From Lethocerus indicus (taxonomy: Eukaryota > Arthropoda > Insecta > Hemiptera > Belostomatidae), in the NCBI GenBank assembly GCA_019843655.1, contig JACDQD010000002.1, positions 7,822,585 to 7,886,584 on the forward strand: a stretch of DNA of 64,000 bases, given 5' to 3'. A model generated the notes under the pieces. The model ran no database searches, had not been told where the DNA came from, and saw nothing but the letters and a program-made list of their open reading frames with translations. This document shows positions 48,301 through 62,111 of the stretch, in pieces (the stretch's first letter is position 1; each line of letters opens with the position of its first letter). Both the position numbers and the translations under genes were made by a program.

Positions 48301-51300
48301 CGAAACGGATACCCCTACAACCCGCGCCACTCAAGTTCCTAAACGCCATTTGCAACGTTTGCCGCAGAAGGTTTGAACTTTGTTCATATTTAACGATAAA
48401 TATCTAGTTTGGGCCCGAGCAAAATTGCAAATAAATCTTCCGAAATTTGTAAATCGTTAATTACGTCCGTATATTATAACTTCGGCTCGAACTGGACGAA
48501 TAGTTGCAAAAACTTTTGATTTATTTATGTTTAGTTTATGGGCATTTCAGTCGCGCGCGATTTCCGTTCACATTGAATCTCCTTTTTTGTCACCATTCGC
48601 ATTTCTTCTGAAATGTATATTGTAATAACCAGGTATTGGAATACTAGCGTAGTATACTTTTTATTCAATTCTTTAACTTTATATATTTCATTGTATATAT
48701 TATCAACAAAATGTTGTAAGGGTAATAATGGAGCCTGTACCGATATCCATCATCCTTTATGTTGAGAATATCATCATTACTCCATGAGATAATGCTTGTT
48801 ATTATAAACGCTCAAAAAACGGTATAAAAATTCAACATTATTTTTAATGACCTCTTAACAAACAGAAGAGTTATATTTTACAGGAAGTTTACATTGTCGT
48901 TTTTTAAGCGTAAGAAATAAATATTTTTATATGTATTTAGAATTTATTTAGTAGAAAATGGTTGGATGTGTTTAAATTCTACTACTTATGGAGAATATAG
49001 GCTGCGCCGCACGTTCGCTGTCTCATTAATGGTCAGAAGTTTGCGCGTGTTCAAGTGATTCCTGAAGTATTCCTCCACTGAAGAGCTCCATATAACATAA
49101 AGTCCAACTTAATGGAATACACAGCGGCCGTAGAGGGATTTACTAGGGCTCTGTGATGAAATATGAATGCTAAATTTATTTATCCCAAGTTTAATATTTT
49201 TAGTGGTTTAAGTCAGCATATATAATAAAGAGAGAATCCCAGCTCCGTTGCTAATCAGGATGCTTTAAGGGTAGTGAATATTTACGAAGGACATTTTTTT
49301 TACTTCATTAAACAAACTGTGTTCTCTAACTCTTTGCATATTTATTTTTTCGAATTGCCGCAGACATCGTTCCTTAGCATTTATATATACACGTACGGGC
49401 GCCAAATATTTTAAAATGTAAAAATCTTAAGAGAACTCACGTTTGGAGATACTAACTTGGGGTAAAAGTCACAATAAAGCTGGGCGGTGCTGTAAGGTGC
49501 AATATAGGGGACAGTTAGAGGCATTGTATATCGCAGATTAACTATAGTAGTTGTTCGTAGGGTAGTGTATTTGCTACACGAACAATCCATTATACAGATT
49601 ATTCGGATGTCCCTCCGCGCGGGCCCAACCATAGAGCTCTCTGTATACGTACACGGAAAAACCATAAAGCTGTTTACTCTCGAGCGATTCATTTTTTACA
49701 CTTATAGTACAACTTTTTTGTATTTACGCCCGTCTTGCGTTTTAGTGCACTTGTTTAATGACTTTAAAGACTAATAAAATAGTCGAGCGAAACTGGGATT
49801 TCAGAGTCGTCAGGACTTACGGCCTTCTTAAAAAGCGTATTTTGCATTTAAGTTCGTGGGGTTGATGAATATATTTGAACTTATACGTCTCCATGAAATT
49901 AGTTTACATTCACGAATGAAAAAACAAAATAAACTACCCTTAGCCTCTGTTATTCATTTTTGAAACAGGAAATTTTTGGTACTTGGATTAATTCCAAAAT
50001 ATTTCTATTTAGAACGTGTTTATCTACATCCTGGTTTCATTAAATGTTTGCAGGATATTTCTACAATACTAAAAACCTGAGAATTTGATAAACGCTCACA
50101 GTTTAAAGTGACTCAGCATAGATCCATAATTTTGGCGAATAATTATATTCGTAATTTACGCTTTAATTGTTACTTTAAGTAGCGCTTTAAACCTCTTAGG
50201 AAGAAGAATATTTAAAATGTCGGCCCTTTCCGGCTTTGAAAATTCCCTGGCCATTAAGCTAATATGGCGGGAACGAAACGGGACAAAACCTGTTTGCCGG
50301 TTACTTGGCTCATTAATTATTAATCCGGCGTATTTCTGTAGGTCGCGTGCCACTCAGTCCGGCACGTTTCTTTCTGCCCGTTCAATTAGGCCGTTTCGAT
50401 TGTTGCTACTTTCGGCGTTATTATCGAGGCCCGTTATTTAATAACCGCGAGCGGTGCCGGGCCAAAACACACCCGATAATAATCGGATCCCTTTTGCCGG
50501 GAGCCGATGATTTTAAAATTTATTATAAAATATAGCAATTACCCGGGTTGGGCGGATGAAAAATGGCGGCCGGCTCGTATATCTGGGCGGTGGGCCGACT
50601 CCCATTGACAGATTTAGCACGGAGCTTGCCAATAAAACCTGGCCGAAATGAATGCCGCCCCCGCCCCCGCCCCCGGCTAGCGCTAGGGCTCCGCTTACTC
50701 CATTCCACAACCAGCTAGGGCTCCAGCTTAAATGTTGCCCACACCGCCTGTATTCCACCCTCTCCCGAATATTTCTCACCTCGTCAACCGGTCCCAATTT
50801 ATTGAACAGTTTGACCGAGCTATTTAATTCTCGAAATAGACCCATTTTTCGCCTCCCGAAATGTGTTTTATTATTATCCCATAATATCGCCACCACTTAT
50901 TTTTTCCCCCGCGAAACAATCTGAAGGTTTTCTATCCCGTTTAATAGAAGTTCTAAAATCATTTCTCATCCGGGCGGTTTCCGCGACTCCATCTCACCGC
51001 CTTGTTTATAATTTCTGCCAAGACACATATTTCATAATCTTTTGATTTGCAGAGAGAGATTTCTTGTTCGCAAACTATTGGAATAACTAATGTCTATTGG
51101 TTTTACCGATATCAACTTGGTTTTGACCTTAGGGTATGAAAACAATATAGGCCGGCCCAGTTTGTTGTCTACATTGTTGTCTTATGATGTCATTACTTTA
51201 GGCTTAGTCGTTGTTCATTATCGGAGGGTTATCTGTTCTATTATTTTCGAGGAGACATCCACCAGCTTTTGCATGTTAAAGAGTGTCGCGAGAAAAAAGA

Positions 51301-53570
51301 GTCAAATATATTGCAAGAAAGGAAAACGTAATGAAACCACGAACTATTCCGGATAATTAGCGGCAGTAAATGAGCTTAGCGGCAAAGATAAATGGGGAGT
51401 ATAACGGACTCTGTTTCCTAGCGGTGGTACAAGGCGCACCAAGGAAGGTTTTCGTGGCGTTATCGACCGAATATTTCGAGGGTGGGGTTATTGCCAACCG
51501 AAATGCGAATTATTTCGGTTATGTCCGATTCAATTTTTGTTCAGCACGAGATCTGACGATGATTTTGTAAAAGTTTATAGACGTTGGAGTTTATTATGAA
51601 GATACGTCGAAGTGTGTGTACTCAGAAATATGAATACGCGGGCGGGACGTTTTCTATTTCCGGTCCCGACTTTTTTCCATTCGTGATTTCCGAACTGACT
51701 CGGGGCAAGGAACAATTTTTAGAGATCAGTGGAGTCTACCGTTGATAAGAAAATTGGATTTGTTGGGTCTTAACAAATTATAGGACACGACCAATTACGA
51801 ATAACGAATAAAAGAAATAAAAATACTTGATACATACGTACAGACATACATACATATCAATTGGTCTGTTCTTTACTTTTAGGTTATAACAAATAATAAT
51901 TATTAATGAACTAATTAATCGAACTGGGTCATATCTGTTTGTAAAGTATTACAGCCTGTCGGGGAATCCAGAGTTAAGGTTCTGTTTATCATTTCCATGC
52001 TGCTTTCGTATAAATAATTTATGAATAATTTAAATTAAATTACTTCAAATTAGTTATTCAGCGCGATGATAACGTTATTCCTCATGCGGCTCTTAAATTT
52101 TAAAGCTACTCAATTTCCCTTGTAATAATTATTCTCGTAATCTTTATCGCCGAGAAGACGCTAATATTATACGTTTCAGATAATTTCCCTCCAATCTATA
52201 CTTTTCTCCGACGATTCGGTCCATAAAACCAACATTAAGTCGGTCGTTTTACGTTTTGCATTAATAGTGAAACCTCCATTTAATAAAATGGAATAATGCC
52301 AGTTGTTAAATTACTGTGAATCAGAGTTATTCTTTCATTGGCCCCTTATTGTCATAAAACGGTTTATGGTTAAAATTCAATTTCCCGAAGCCAGCGGAGC
52401 GCGACTTTATCATTATGATTATTTTTTAAATTTTTCAGTTCAATACTGAGGTGGAAAGACCTTAGAGGGCTTAAGATTATGTGGATCGTATGAGGTATAT
52501 GACTGGGACACGCTCAATAGTTGGGCGGTTGCTATGTCGTGGGGCTAGATATGCAAATTAATTTATTTCAAGTGGGTGACGTTCTCCACTCATCATCAAT
52601 CAATATAACGGCCGGAATACGCCCCTGTACAGGTATTTTAACGATTAGCCCGCTTTACTCGAATGCTAATATCTTGCCTAATGATGGCAGCATTTTCGAA
52701 TGCTCGCTAATATTCTACATGCCGCATTTTACTGGAAACACAATGGCTAAACCCCGGTAGGGTATAAACACCGATATAGTTTTTCTCGCTGCTATTACAA
52801 AATTTATTATTTATTCATTTGGCCTATATTAATAGACCTGGTAATTCGAAAAAACATAATTAATGGGTAATTAGGAAATATATCTATGAAGAATTCTTAG
52901 GTGATTACAATAAAAGAGAACGGACGGGATATAGGAAAATAAGGAACGTTAATGACGTGAAGAGCCGGAAAACGAGGAACGACATTTTTCAAGAAATAAA
53001 AATTTATTTTTTTTACACAAGGTACTCGACTAAATATTGGCTTGTACAATCCGTTTGTGGTGGCTCACCTTCTTGGCGGATGTTTGTGTTTCAATATTTA
53101 ATAACACCGGTTGAATAAATCCCGATTATTTCAGAGGGGGAATCGCGGCACAAAAAAAGAATGAAAGAAAGAGATTGTCCCAGTTTAAATGGCCTTTTTA
53201 ATATTTTCGTTCGGTTTTTATTCCGTCCGCGTGACCGCCACCCTTTTACACCATCGCTACTATTATTTTATTACACCTGTAGAAGTGGTAGCACTGGCGT
53301 AAGGCAATTAAAACGGGGATATGACTCAGAGTGTAACCGCTAATTGTTAAATGGTGATCCAGCCACGAACATGGTTCCACTTTATGTTCTAGGCCGGATA
53401 AATGGCCCGAGATAGTCCTGAAAAAAACATTCAGAAAGAAATATACAGAAGTGGAATCAGAAAATCACTAGAGTGATTAGGAAAAAGGATTATTAATATC
53501 CAGATCACGGAATAAATGAACGAAAATAAGGTTTAGAATACCTGTTTTTTGGTCTACGAGGGGTTGGAAT
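45301..53570 (+). other. Intron-like tract, mixed composition
   Basis: Contains an AT-rich stretch (about 45.3-46.15 kb) with a 128-codon minus-strand frame that I do not recognise. It also holds a 17-bp-period GCACTGG repeat (46194-46244), a short CT tract near 46.57 kb and a GC-rich islet at about 50.2-51.0 kb. Elsewhere no gene, RNA or element can be supported. Confidence 0.4.
46194..46244 (+). repeat. Imperfect 17-bp tandem repeat (GCACTGG)
   Basis: GCACTGG occurs at 46194, 46211 and 46228, exactly 17 bp apart each time, with variable bases between. It looks like a short decayed minisatellite. Confidence 0.6.
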
Positions 53571-54053
53571 ACCGTAGATTTCGTGTGCTTCTATCTCCTC
53601 TCGGTGGTTCGGCCTTTTGCTAGACCGGTTTCGGCTGCCCGCCATGTTCAGTAACGTTGTTAGTCACTTTGACACTTGTGTGTTTTTTTGGCATCCTCAC
53701 CGCACTGTCACTGTCACTTGTACTGGTGCGGAAATGTAGTTAACTAAAGTTCGGTGGGCGCACTTGCGCCGATAAACTGGCAGCCTCCTGAGTGTGGTAC
53801 GGAAATGTACTTAACTAGCTTTTTTCAATAAATTTTGGATCAGGAAAACTTTTATGATCGTAAATACACAATACCAGATAGGTTTCCTGTCATATATTTG
53901 GAAGTCAGAACCTAATAATTGTGACCAGTTGAGTGATCAAATATATATTTCACCGATAATACGACAAAGACTTAAGTCGACTAACAAAAAAATTCCTCCC
54001 AACCCAAATAAGACAAACAATATCCTCCAAAAACATAACAAGATAAATAACAA

Positions 54054-54096
<43 letters not shown>

Positions 54097-54273
54097 TTAT
54101 ATATACACGACAAACAGATAACCACCACAGTACAAGTGACAGTGACAAAGTGCAATGAGGATGCCCAAAAAACATCCAAAGTGCCTAACAACGCTACTGA
54201 AGATGGCGAGCAGCCGAAACCGGTATAGCAAAAGACCAAACAGCGAGAGGAGACAGAAACACACGAAATCTAC
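53571..54273. mobile_element. Long fold-back element with about 160-bp inverted arms
   Basis: The left arm (53571-53731) and right arm (54121-54273) are reverse complements with moderate divergence. In order they share GTAGATTTCGTGTG, TCTCCTCTCG, CTTTTGCTA, ACCGGTTTCGGCTG, CGCCAT, TTCAGTA, GCATCCTCA, and CACTGTCACTTGTACTG. The spacer of about 390 bp holds two direct copies of GGAAATGTA plus TTAACTA (53729 and 53801) and a (TA)n run, and has no transposase. This is the longest and best preserved copy in the window, so arm lengths of the family are best measured here. Target-site duplications could not be settled by eye. Confidence 0.8.
54057..54088. repeat. (AT)n microsatellite inside the fold-back element
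   Basis: About 32 bp of AT repeats in the spacer, next to the right arm; it makes Tyr-Ile open frames on both strands that are artefacts. Confidence 0.95.
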
Positions 54274-54664
54274 GAAAATAGAGTTATTATCGGATAGCGT
54301 CAATTTGATTTTACCAAGATTGTATGAAAACCGAGAGGTCAATAGGTTTTAATATAATTCAGTAGGTTTCTGAATACTAAAGTCGAAGTTCAGACGTATA
54401 AATCTCTCTTCTTGCGCACGCCCGAGCACATTTGTCTTACCGACAGAATGAAGAACATTGCAGGAGGGCATTGGTTAAGTTCCTGGGATCATATCTCAAG
54501 AGCCAAATATTTTATTCTACGTACAGCTCGCCCCTATATATTGTATTGGCCAACGTTTTGAGGTTTATGAAAAAGAAAAAAATTCCTTCCCAAGCGGAAA
54601 ATGTGCCTCGGTTCACCGTAGGCATTTTGATGAAGGAATCGAGCTCCGCTGTGGTAGGTCATAG

Positions 54665-54666
<2 letters not shown>

Positions 54667-54723
<57 letters not shown>
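54667..54723. repeat. (TA)n microsatellite
   Basis: About 57 bp of uninterrupted AT repeats, the longest pure tract in the window. Confidence 0.95.
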
Positions 54724-54724
<1 letters not shown>

Positions 54725-56312
54725 GAGTATAAATCGCAAAAATTAACTTTTTCCTAATTACGTAATGTGTAGGTTTGCTTATAAATAATTCATCGAATTG
54801 TAATGCTGCTGTATCGTTCGAAAACCGAGGCACACTCTACATGGCATTTTTTTATACGTGTCACGTCCACTTAAATTCCCATGTTCCTATATTATAACGT
54901 TTATTTTTTCCGTACGTACTATAAAACATATTTATGCGTATGTTTTTATTGTTTATATGTTTAATGTGTATATATTTAATTGTTTGCTGTTATATTGGAA
55001 TTTAAAATGTCTCGTTTGATTCAATTTTTATGTAGGAGAGGTGCAAAAGGTATGTAATGACGCAGACAACAAAAAACAAAACCACTCTTTGAAACGTAAA
55101 GGGAATTAAAATTACAAGAAAACTCAAAAAACATTGACGTAAATAGAGTGAGTAGTCATTTGAGCATGAAGTATCCAATGTCATGCCACGCTCTGCATGT
55201 CCGCATAAGAGAAACATGTGCCGTGAGAACCAGTGTGAAAATGTGCATGAGCGCGTGATATTGTAAGTCACATTTAGTATCATTTGCTTGATTAATATTA
55301 AAGTAAAATTACGCTTGATAAAATACCCCCATAAGACCTTCCAATGTTGCAGACACGAATTGGGCAACATATAACAGGGAAACTGCTTTCCCCTTTATTA
55401 GAATTTTGAGGAGAGGCGAACAGCTCTCGTCATTTAGGCCTCTCCTTTATCAAGGCAAAAAACCAAATTATGTATCAAATACCCCCGAAACGCATTATTT
55501 TTTTCAGAAAAATTAGCAAATTAATCTTAAACGTGGAACCATTATAATATAGCGGAAACCATTATTCAACCGGATAAAAAGATGGTATGAAATCAATAAA
55601 CTAAAGTCATGCAAACTCATGCAAAGCACCGCTCTAGGTAACATAGTAGGTGTAATATGACTTTTTGGTAAAAATTACTTAAGTAAATCACCCATTCCAA
55701 TAAGTTTTAACTTGATTCTATGCAGCAAGTAGTGTATACTGAGATTTATTTTCCATTGTCTCTCTGGCTATAACAAAACAACGTCATATGTTTTGTTTAG
55801 TTTTAATCAAGGAAATTGACTTTTTCTTTCATGGAGTCCGCCCATAGCGGGAGCAGTTAAAAAAAGTGTCTCGAAAGCCAAAAGCTTGATGTATAGGACA
55901 ATGCATTAAGGCGAAGTGGAAATGTACATCATCCGACGCTCTGAAAGAAAGCCGAACTTTTTCTTAATAATAACCTTGATTAATGATACAAAAGAGACTT
56001 TAATAATAGTGTTCCACCGTTGAATTTTTTATTATAATGAATGTCTATCATGTTAGTCTATTAATGCGTATATGAAAATAATTAATGAATATTAAATGTG
56101 ATTACTTTTCATTTGGAATTATGTTAAAATAAAACTTTATTTAAAGTGTTCTGATTCAATTTACTCACCCGCGTTTCTTTTCCAAATAACAATAAAGCTA
56201 CGATAATAATTTTTATTGTTTCTCTTTTGTTTCAGGTAAGTTTCGCTTGAGGAGATCCATTATAAGATGTACGCGCTATTTGGAGTTGGTGATTTAATGC
56301 CTTCTTTTATAA

Positions 56313-56318
<6 letters not shown>

Positions 56319-56368
<50 letters not shown>
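56319..56368. repeat. (TA)n microsatellite
   Basis: About 50 bp of TA repeats. Confidence 0.95.
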
Positions 56369-56373
<5 letters not shown>

Positions 56374-56859
56374 TTTATTTACTGTAATGTGGTACTTTTG
56401 GATGATTATGCGTCGTGTAGTTCATGCCAGTTTATAACGCGACGTGGGGAGGGGGGAATTAACTACTGCAATAAATTTGCGTACGTGCTCGAGGGCCTCT
56501 TATACAGTAGCTATTTCGGCTTATCAGTTCACCTCTCAGCCGTACTCAGTGAATAAGACTGGTAGGCGACCGTGTAAGTTGTCTCAAACTAGAATTGTAC
56601 CGCGCGTCGCAGAGATAGGCCGGCATTGCCTGCGTCACGACCCCTATACCAAGTCGTTACTGTTGACGAAGTTGTAGGAGATGTACGAATACGCAACATG
56701 TTCCGTAACCTGCCGTAATAATACGCCAATCTTTACAAACCATAGCCCCTCATTAAGTCTCCCGTTCGCTACGAAATTGTATTTGGTTGGTATTGTATTT
56801 GACCTGGTATAACAAGAAAGATACACGAAAAATAAATCCGATTCTATTTTGTTTTATTA

Positions 56860-56893
56860 TATATAAAATATTATATATATAATATTTTATATA
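56860..56893. repeat. Perfect 34-bp AT palindrome
   Basis: TATATAAAATATTATAT followed by its exact reverse complement, with no central spacer; all 34 bases are A or T. It would extrude readily as a cruciform. Confidence 0.9.
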
Positions 56894-59800
56894 AGTATGC
56901 GATATGTTCAAGTCGCATGTAGTCGCTTCGATATTTCGATAGTCGGTTGATATAATTATTTTGTGTTTTATTTCTCCTAATTATATTTCCTTGTATGTGT
57001 ACTTTATAGAAATGAATACTTGTGTAGAATATATTACCGTGTTAATAAAATGAAATTAAATTTATTATCGTTCAATATTAAGGAAAATAGGATCGGAAAT
57101 AAAACCCACCCCTCTTTAATTCCTATAAGGAGGAATACTCGGGGATGCCATATTTTTTCTCTTTATCAAATTCCTAGGAAAATCCCCGGGGGAGGGCTTT
57201 TCCACGGTGGTGAAAATGATTTACATAGGAGGTGACCCCACAATAAATTCCCAGACTCCCCTTTTCACGGTTGGGGCCGGGGACCAAAAGCGATTCCGGG
57301 ACTCGGTCATTTCTGGCCGATAGCGACCTACTTAAAGTAGGCCCGGAGTGGGGCTCACAATAGGCGGCTGAAGATATACTAGAAGAGGCGGTAGGAGGCA
57401 GCGGAATAGCCGCCAATTAATAATTCCCGCTCTATTATGGTGATTCGGAGCCGGTCTAAATATGTATAGGGGAGGTGGGACGTCTCGCGGCCGGTGTAAG
57501 GGCCGCCGCTGCCGGCCACAATTTGCGGCAATGTTATTGGATCCCCGTTGAGATATTGGCCCCATATTTTAAGGTGTTTCATAAAGGACAAAAATTGGTC
57601 GGGAGGCCTGCCGCTGACTCTGACCCCTATTTATCACCGGAGGCCCATCCCGGAAAAAAACGCTTACTTATTCCTTCATATGCCTCCGGCTCGTTTTTTC
57701 CTTTGAAATTTAAAACGCTCATTGTCATCCGGCTCTTTTTCTACTTTGCCAGCGCTTCTGTTCAACTTGTTCATACCCCTGGAAGTCACCAGTAATTCAT
57801 AAACCGACAACACTATTTTATACCTCAGTTACGTATTAATGTTTTTTCAACTGGACCTGATTATTAGTCGTGCAATTAGCAGGAACTGTCGCGTGTTTTT
57901 GTTTTAAATAAGTTGTACTTATTTTTAACACAACGTGTCTTTTCCCAAGCGATTGAATCGGGAGTAAAAATTTGTAGAAGTAGCGATTGGAAAAATAATA
58001 AACGGAAGGAAAACCCTCAGCGTAGTTTACTACATGAAAAATGTTCATTTTAGAAGGATCAATGTTGGTAAAAAACCAAACAACACTAATTAATTATTTA
58101 CTATAGTATAAATTAATACAAGACCTGCGGTTGTTTGCGATATACCTATTTCGTTTTAACCTGTATTAATTAATAACAGCTTTTTTATTCTGCCGTAATC
58201 GTTCTTCATTCATCCTAGTGGTAAAAATTTATTACTCGCATCACATATTCAATTACTGTTTTAATTATCCATTGTCTCGGATCGAGTCTCTAGTTTCTAT
58301 TGTGTTTTAATCAGTATGAACTTGTTGATATTACTGTTATATACTATAGGAGGGAAGTATTTTTCCCTCCTATCGACCAATTAATAATTACCCGCTCCAC
58401 ATCCTAAAATATATGTAATTTTCGAAGTAAGTTTCCCGGTAATAATTACCGACTGGATAAAATGTTATTCAATAAGAGACATATAACCTATTTTTAAGAT
58501 AACTATTACGGTGCAGTTTGTTGCAAAGACCGAATTGCGAGCAGGTCGTTTATGCTGTAAATCCGAATGATCTGTGGGAATTTAACACTGCTTCGCTATG
58601 AAAAATTCGATAGTGGAAATTATATTCTTAACACCGCTAGAGAAAACGTTGGCAAAAGATTTGTAAAAATTTTCCAGAGTTTATTACGTCGGTATTTTAC
58701 GTTTCTGTATATTGTATATTCCGCTAATCCTCCCGTAATATAAAAGAGGGTAATTTAAGAAATATTAGGCAATATAATACCGAGCGAAGCGCAATTTCGA
58801 AATAATTGCGCTCCAGTTGTATATCTTGCGGGGAATTACGGGCCATCATTCTTTTCAATGGTTTTTCACATTTATTTTTTTGAGAAGGGACTTGCAGGGT
58901 CACATTCTTCGATATCGAAGGCGGGAGAGCTTCGATTCCGTCGGGCGAGAATGGAAACTCAAAATGAATCCGCTCCGTCAGAATAAAAGACTAAAGATCT
59001 TTTTTCCGATTGATAAAGTCGACTCAATTTTGTGCGGTAGGCCTGCCGGTGACGTGAAATTCCCGTTAACGTATATATGGAGGGAGGGCGGGAAGGGAGC
59101 GACGGAGGGGAGGAAGTGGCTAAAATCGCGAACACTATTGTGACGGCCGATTGGTTTTGCTTTGTCCGGCCGGCTCCCTCGGGCTTCTCTCCCTACCCTC
59201 TCCCTCTATAGTGTCGGCCGAGAGTTCTCGTCCCGCCCCCGCCCCCGCCCCGCCCTCTTTGTAATTGTCCCGCCCGCGGCTTTCCATTCCGGCGGTTTTC
59301 TTCGTCGGCCAACTTGCGCCAAACTTCTGTTTAATAATGTACTTCGCGAAGCGCCCCGCCCGACCGACCTCCGGCTCTGCTCGCCCTCCTTCCACTCGGC
59401 CAGATTTGATGTGGACGGCTAATATTTAACGGACCGAAAAGTGTACCCTCTCGGGTTAAACAATGAAATCGCGGAAATAGAACCGCCCCACTAAAATGGT
59501 TATGAGCGAATTGAAGCAATTACAAACATTTTTATTCTCCTCTGTCGGCTATTTTTAGAGAGCCATCAAATATCAATAAACGTCCTTTCATTTCTACAAA
59601 TAATTACCGGTATGACCAAACTTTAACTTAGGTGTCGTTACTATCAAATTTTCGGTTCGACAACTGCGGGAAGGGACCCGAGCTGGTGGTGGTGAGTTTT
59701 GGACGGACACCAAAACCGTACTGTACCACTCCCTTCCAAAAATTGCAGTCTCAAAACCTAAAGAATAATCCTAATTAATCTGAAACAATAGTAGGGTCGA

Positions 59801-62065
59801 TAATATGATTGATTTAATGATTATAAATATCGATAATAATAGCTTCTCATACACGTGCACACTTTTCTGAAAACGGAATGAAATAGACGCGATACTAAAT
59901 ACATTAAATAGTTACTATACGTTACTAATAGTATAATTCGTATGATTCTAAAAACATAATTTTTATTGTAGCGAATTGATTTTATTACAAATGTTCACTC
60001 GTTTACATTTATTGAGTTATTCCACCAGAGTAACGTTGCTAATTTCAATGAAAGGGTATAAAAAAGTTTCAACTGCGGGCACTTTGCTCTCAACCATATT
60101 GGTAGAACGGCAGAGCGGGGTCATTCTAACATTTATGAGGATATACGAACAGTTATGAATGGCTTCTTGAGTCGCAGGATGGCCCATAAACCGGACCCCT
60201 CCAATCAACTAGTTAATAGCCATAAATTAGTCATGAAACATTCAGTCTGACAAATCGGCTCCCATCAACCGCCACAGTTTAGGAGGCGATAGAGATAAAA
60301 TTATGTGACTGGAATTCAGAATGGACCAGGCAGGATCTTCTTCTGAAACATCTGTAAGATATTAACGACTTAAATTCTTTTTGGACTCGTGACGATGGAA
60401 ATCGGCGTGGGCAAAACCCGATTATCATCCCTTATAATTGCATCGGCGATTATTACCCCTCGAAGAAAACAAACATCTCATTAGTAACTCCCAAATTAAT
60501 TCCACGAGAGTCCTTCAAGTGATCATTAGCAACAACTGATCCATTAGTAACATTTTTGTTAGAACTCTAAATTAAAGTTAATTCCATTATCCATAATTAG
60601 TGTAAATGTAATACCTATGAATGAAAACAATAAATTTTCTTCATTTTCTTTCAATCTGGTTACTTATTAAATTTATTTATTCTAATGCATGAATATTCAG
60701 CTTTTTCCCGTCAGTAACCCTATCGTTATACTGACAAGTTTCCATAATTGAAATTTGTTTGTTTTTGAATAAAGAGCTAGAAATTGACAATCGGTAATCT
60801 GTCAGGCAGGAAGATTGGGGTGTAAATGTTATCGGGTTGTTAGACATCGGAAAAATTTAGAGGATGTATAAAAAATTGTATACAACGAAAGGGCTGTTTT
60901 TTTATTCTTTCATTTTCTACACCCATTCGTACTGGCCAAGAGGAAACATGAATTGACCGTGTCGGTTTTTTTCAACACTTAAAAGTTTTACGTTTTACGT
61001 AGCCGAACATTAGCTGTTGATATAACTATAACAAGTCTACCCCGTGCATTTGAGACAGAGTGAATTTTTTACCGGCACATAAAACCGGCCCTGGTTGGGA
61101 GCCGTGGGTGGCGGTTGTGGGGGTGTTAAAACTTATAACCGAATATTCGGCCGGTTTGTTTTTGTGGGCTATCCGAGTCGGCCGAGAAGTTCTGGCCTCG
61201 GAAAAACCCGGGGACGACGAAATTTCCCCACGCAGCGGACTAAACGTGTCATGTGAAGAATATGAAAGGAGATTAGGGACTTACCCCCTTTTATTGGACT
61301 TTTTTCCCTCTTCCCAACTTAATTTCGTCCCCTCCCCTTTTCCCTTTCCGACGTCTCAACCTCGCCCTTCTGCTCTGCCGAAAAAAGTCAAATGGTGCGG
61401 CGCTCTCCGGACCTGGAAGAAAGCATTTCATAACTGTTCAACACTGAGCTGCTGCAGGAGTCGACGCGTTTACAGTCGTTCTATATCCTCTCCAATTTCT
61501 CGGAGCATCCCCATCTTGCCCCGTCGATAAACAAAAATGGAAAGTTCGCTTTTAAAACAAAGATCCGGGTAAAATCCGCGGCCAATAACTGGGCTACGAA
61601 ATGCCGGGCCGTGTTTGTAATAGCCGCTTGGGTCCTGTTGACTCGGGACATTCGACAGTGAATTTTTGAGCTTGGGGATCTCCGCCGAATGTTTCAATTA
61701 TTTCACCCGTCTATAGAGGGGCTTGATTTAATTGAGGTCCTCTCATTTCGAATTCCAGTTAGACGTCAATGGAAAAGAGTGCCATTGGGGAGGATCGAAG
61801 CCGTTTCAATCCTTACCCAAAATGTGCACATATTATAACAACCGAGGTATATTAATTCGTAATATTCATAAAACAAATTTAATCTTCAAAGTAATGACAC
61901 ATAGGTCTGTGCAATGTACATTTCGGTTTTGGACACTGTAATCGTAGTGGTGACTACTTGTACCGGCTTCCCTAAGAACGTTAACTATTATTAATTATAA
62001 TCAATTACACAGTTAAAAATATTGGGCGACACCAATATTTTTTTTGTCACTTTTCAAATTATGTT
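56894..62065 (+). other. Intron-like tract with strong GC islets
   Basis: GC-rich islets lie at about 57.16-57.76 kb, 59.00-59.47 kb (CCCGCC-rich) and 61.06-61.66 kb; AT-rich DNA lies between them. The longest open frame in the window (156 codons, 61060-61530) falls in the last islet but has no protein-like features. TATCGATA occurs at 59828-59835. No gene is supported. Confidence 0.4.
58346..58373. repeat. Perfect 11-bp hairpin
   Basis: ATAGGAGGGAA and TTCCCTCCTAT pair perfectly around a 6-nt loop. Confidence 0.8.
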
Positions 62066-62111
62066 GTATATAGTGCATATATTCATAGTGTATATAGTGT
62101 ATGTATTCATA
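62066..62111 (+). repeat. Two-unit tandem repeat
   Basis: Two adjacent units of 22-24 bp, each reading GTATATAGTG, then an AT segment, then ATTCATA. Confidence 0.75.

Larger units (their letters stand above)
54274..56859 (+). other. AT-rich intron-like tract
   Basis: AT-rich DNA with two long (TA)n runs. A 122-codon minus-strand frame (55002-55370) is Phe/Leu/Ser-rich and not recognisable. No gene is supported. Confidence 0.4.

Noticed and set aside
58557..58567. GTAAATCCGAA, like part of miR-100
   Set aside because: Only 11 bases match, the ends differ from the highly conserved mature form, and there is no let-7 or miR-125 neighbour.
61060..61530. Longest open frame in the window (156 codons)
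   Set aside because: It lies in a GC-rich islet where stops are rare. It is Arg/Ser/Pro-rich without domains or splice structure.
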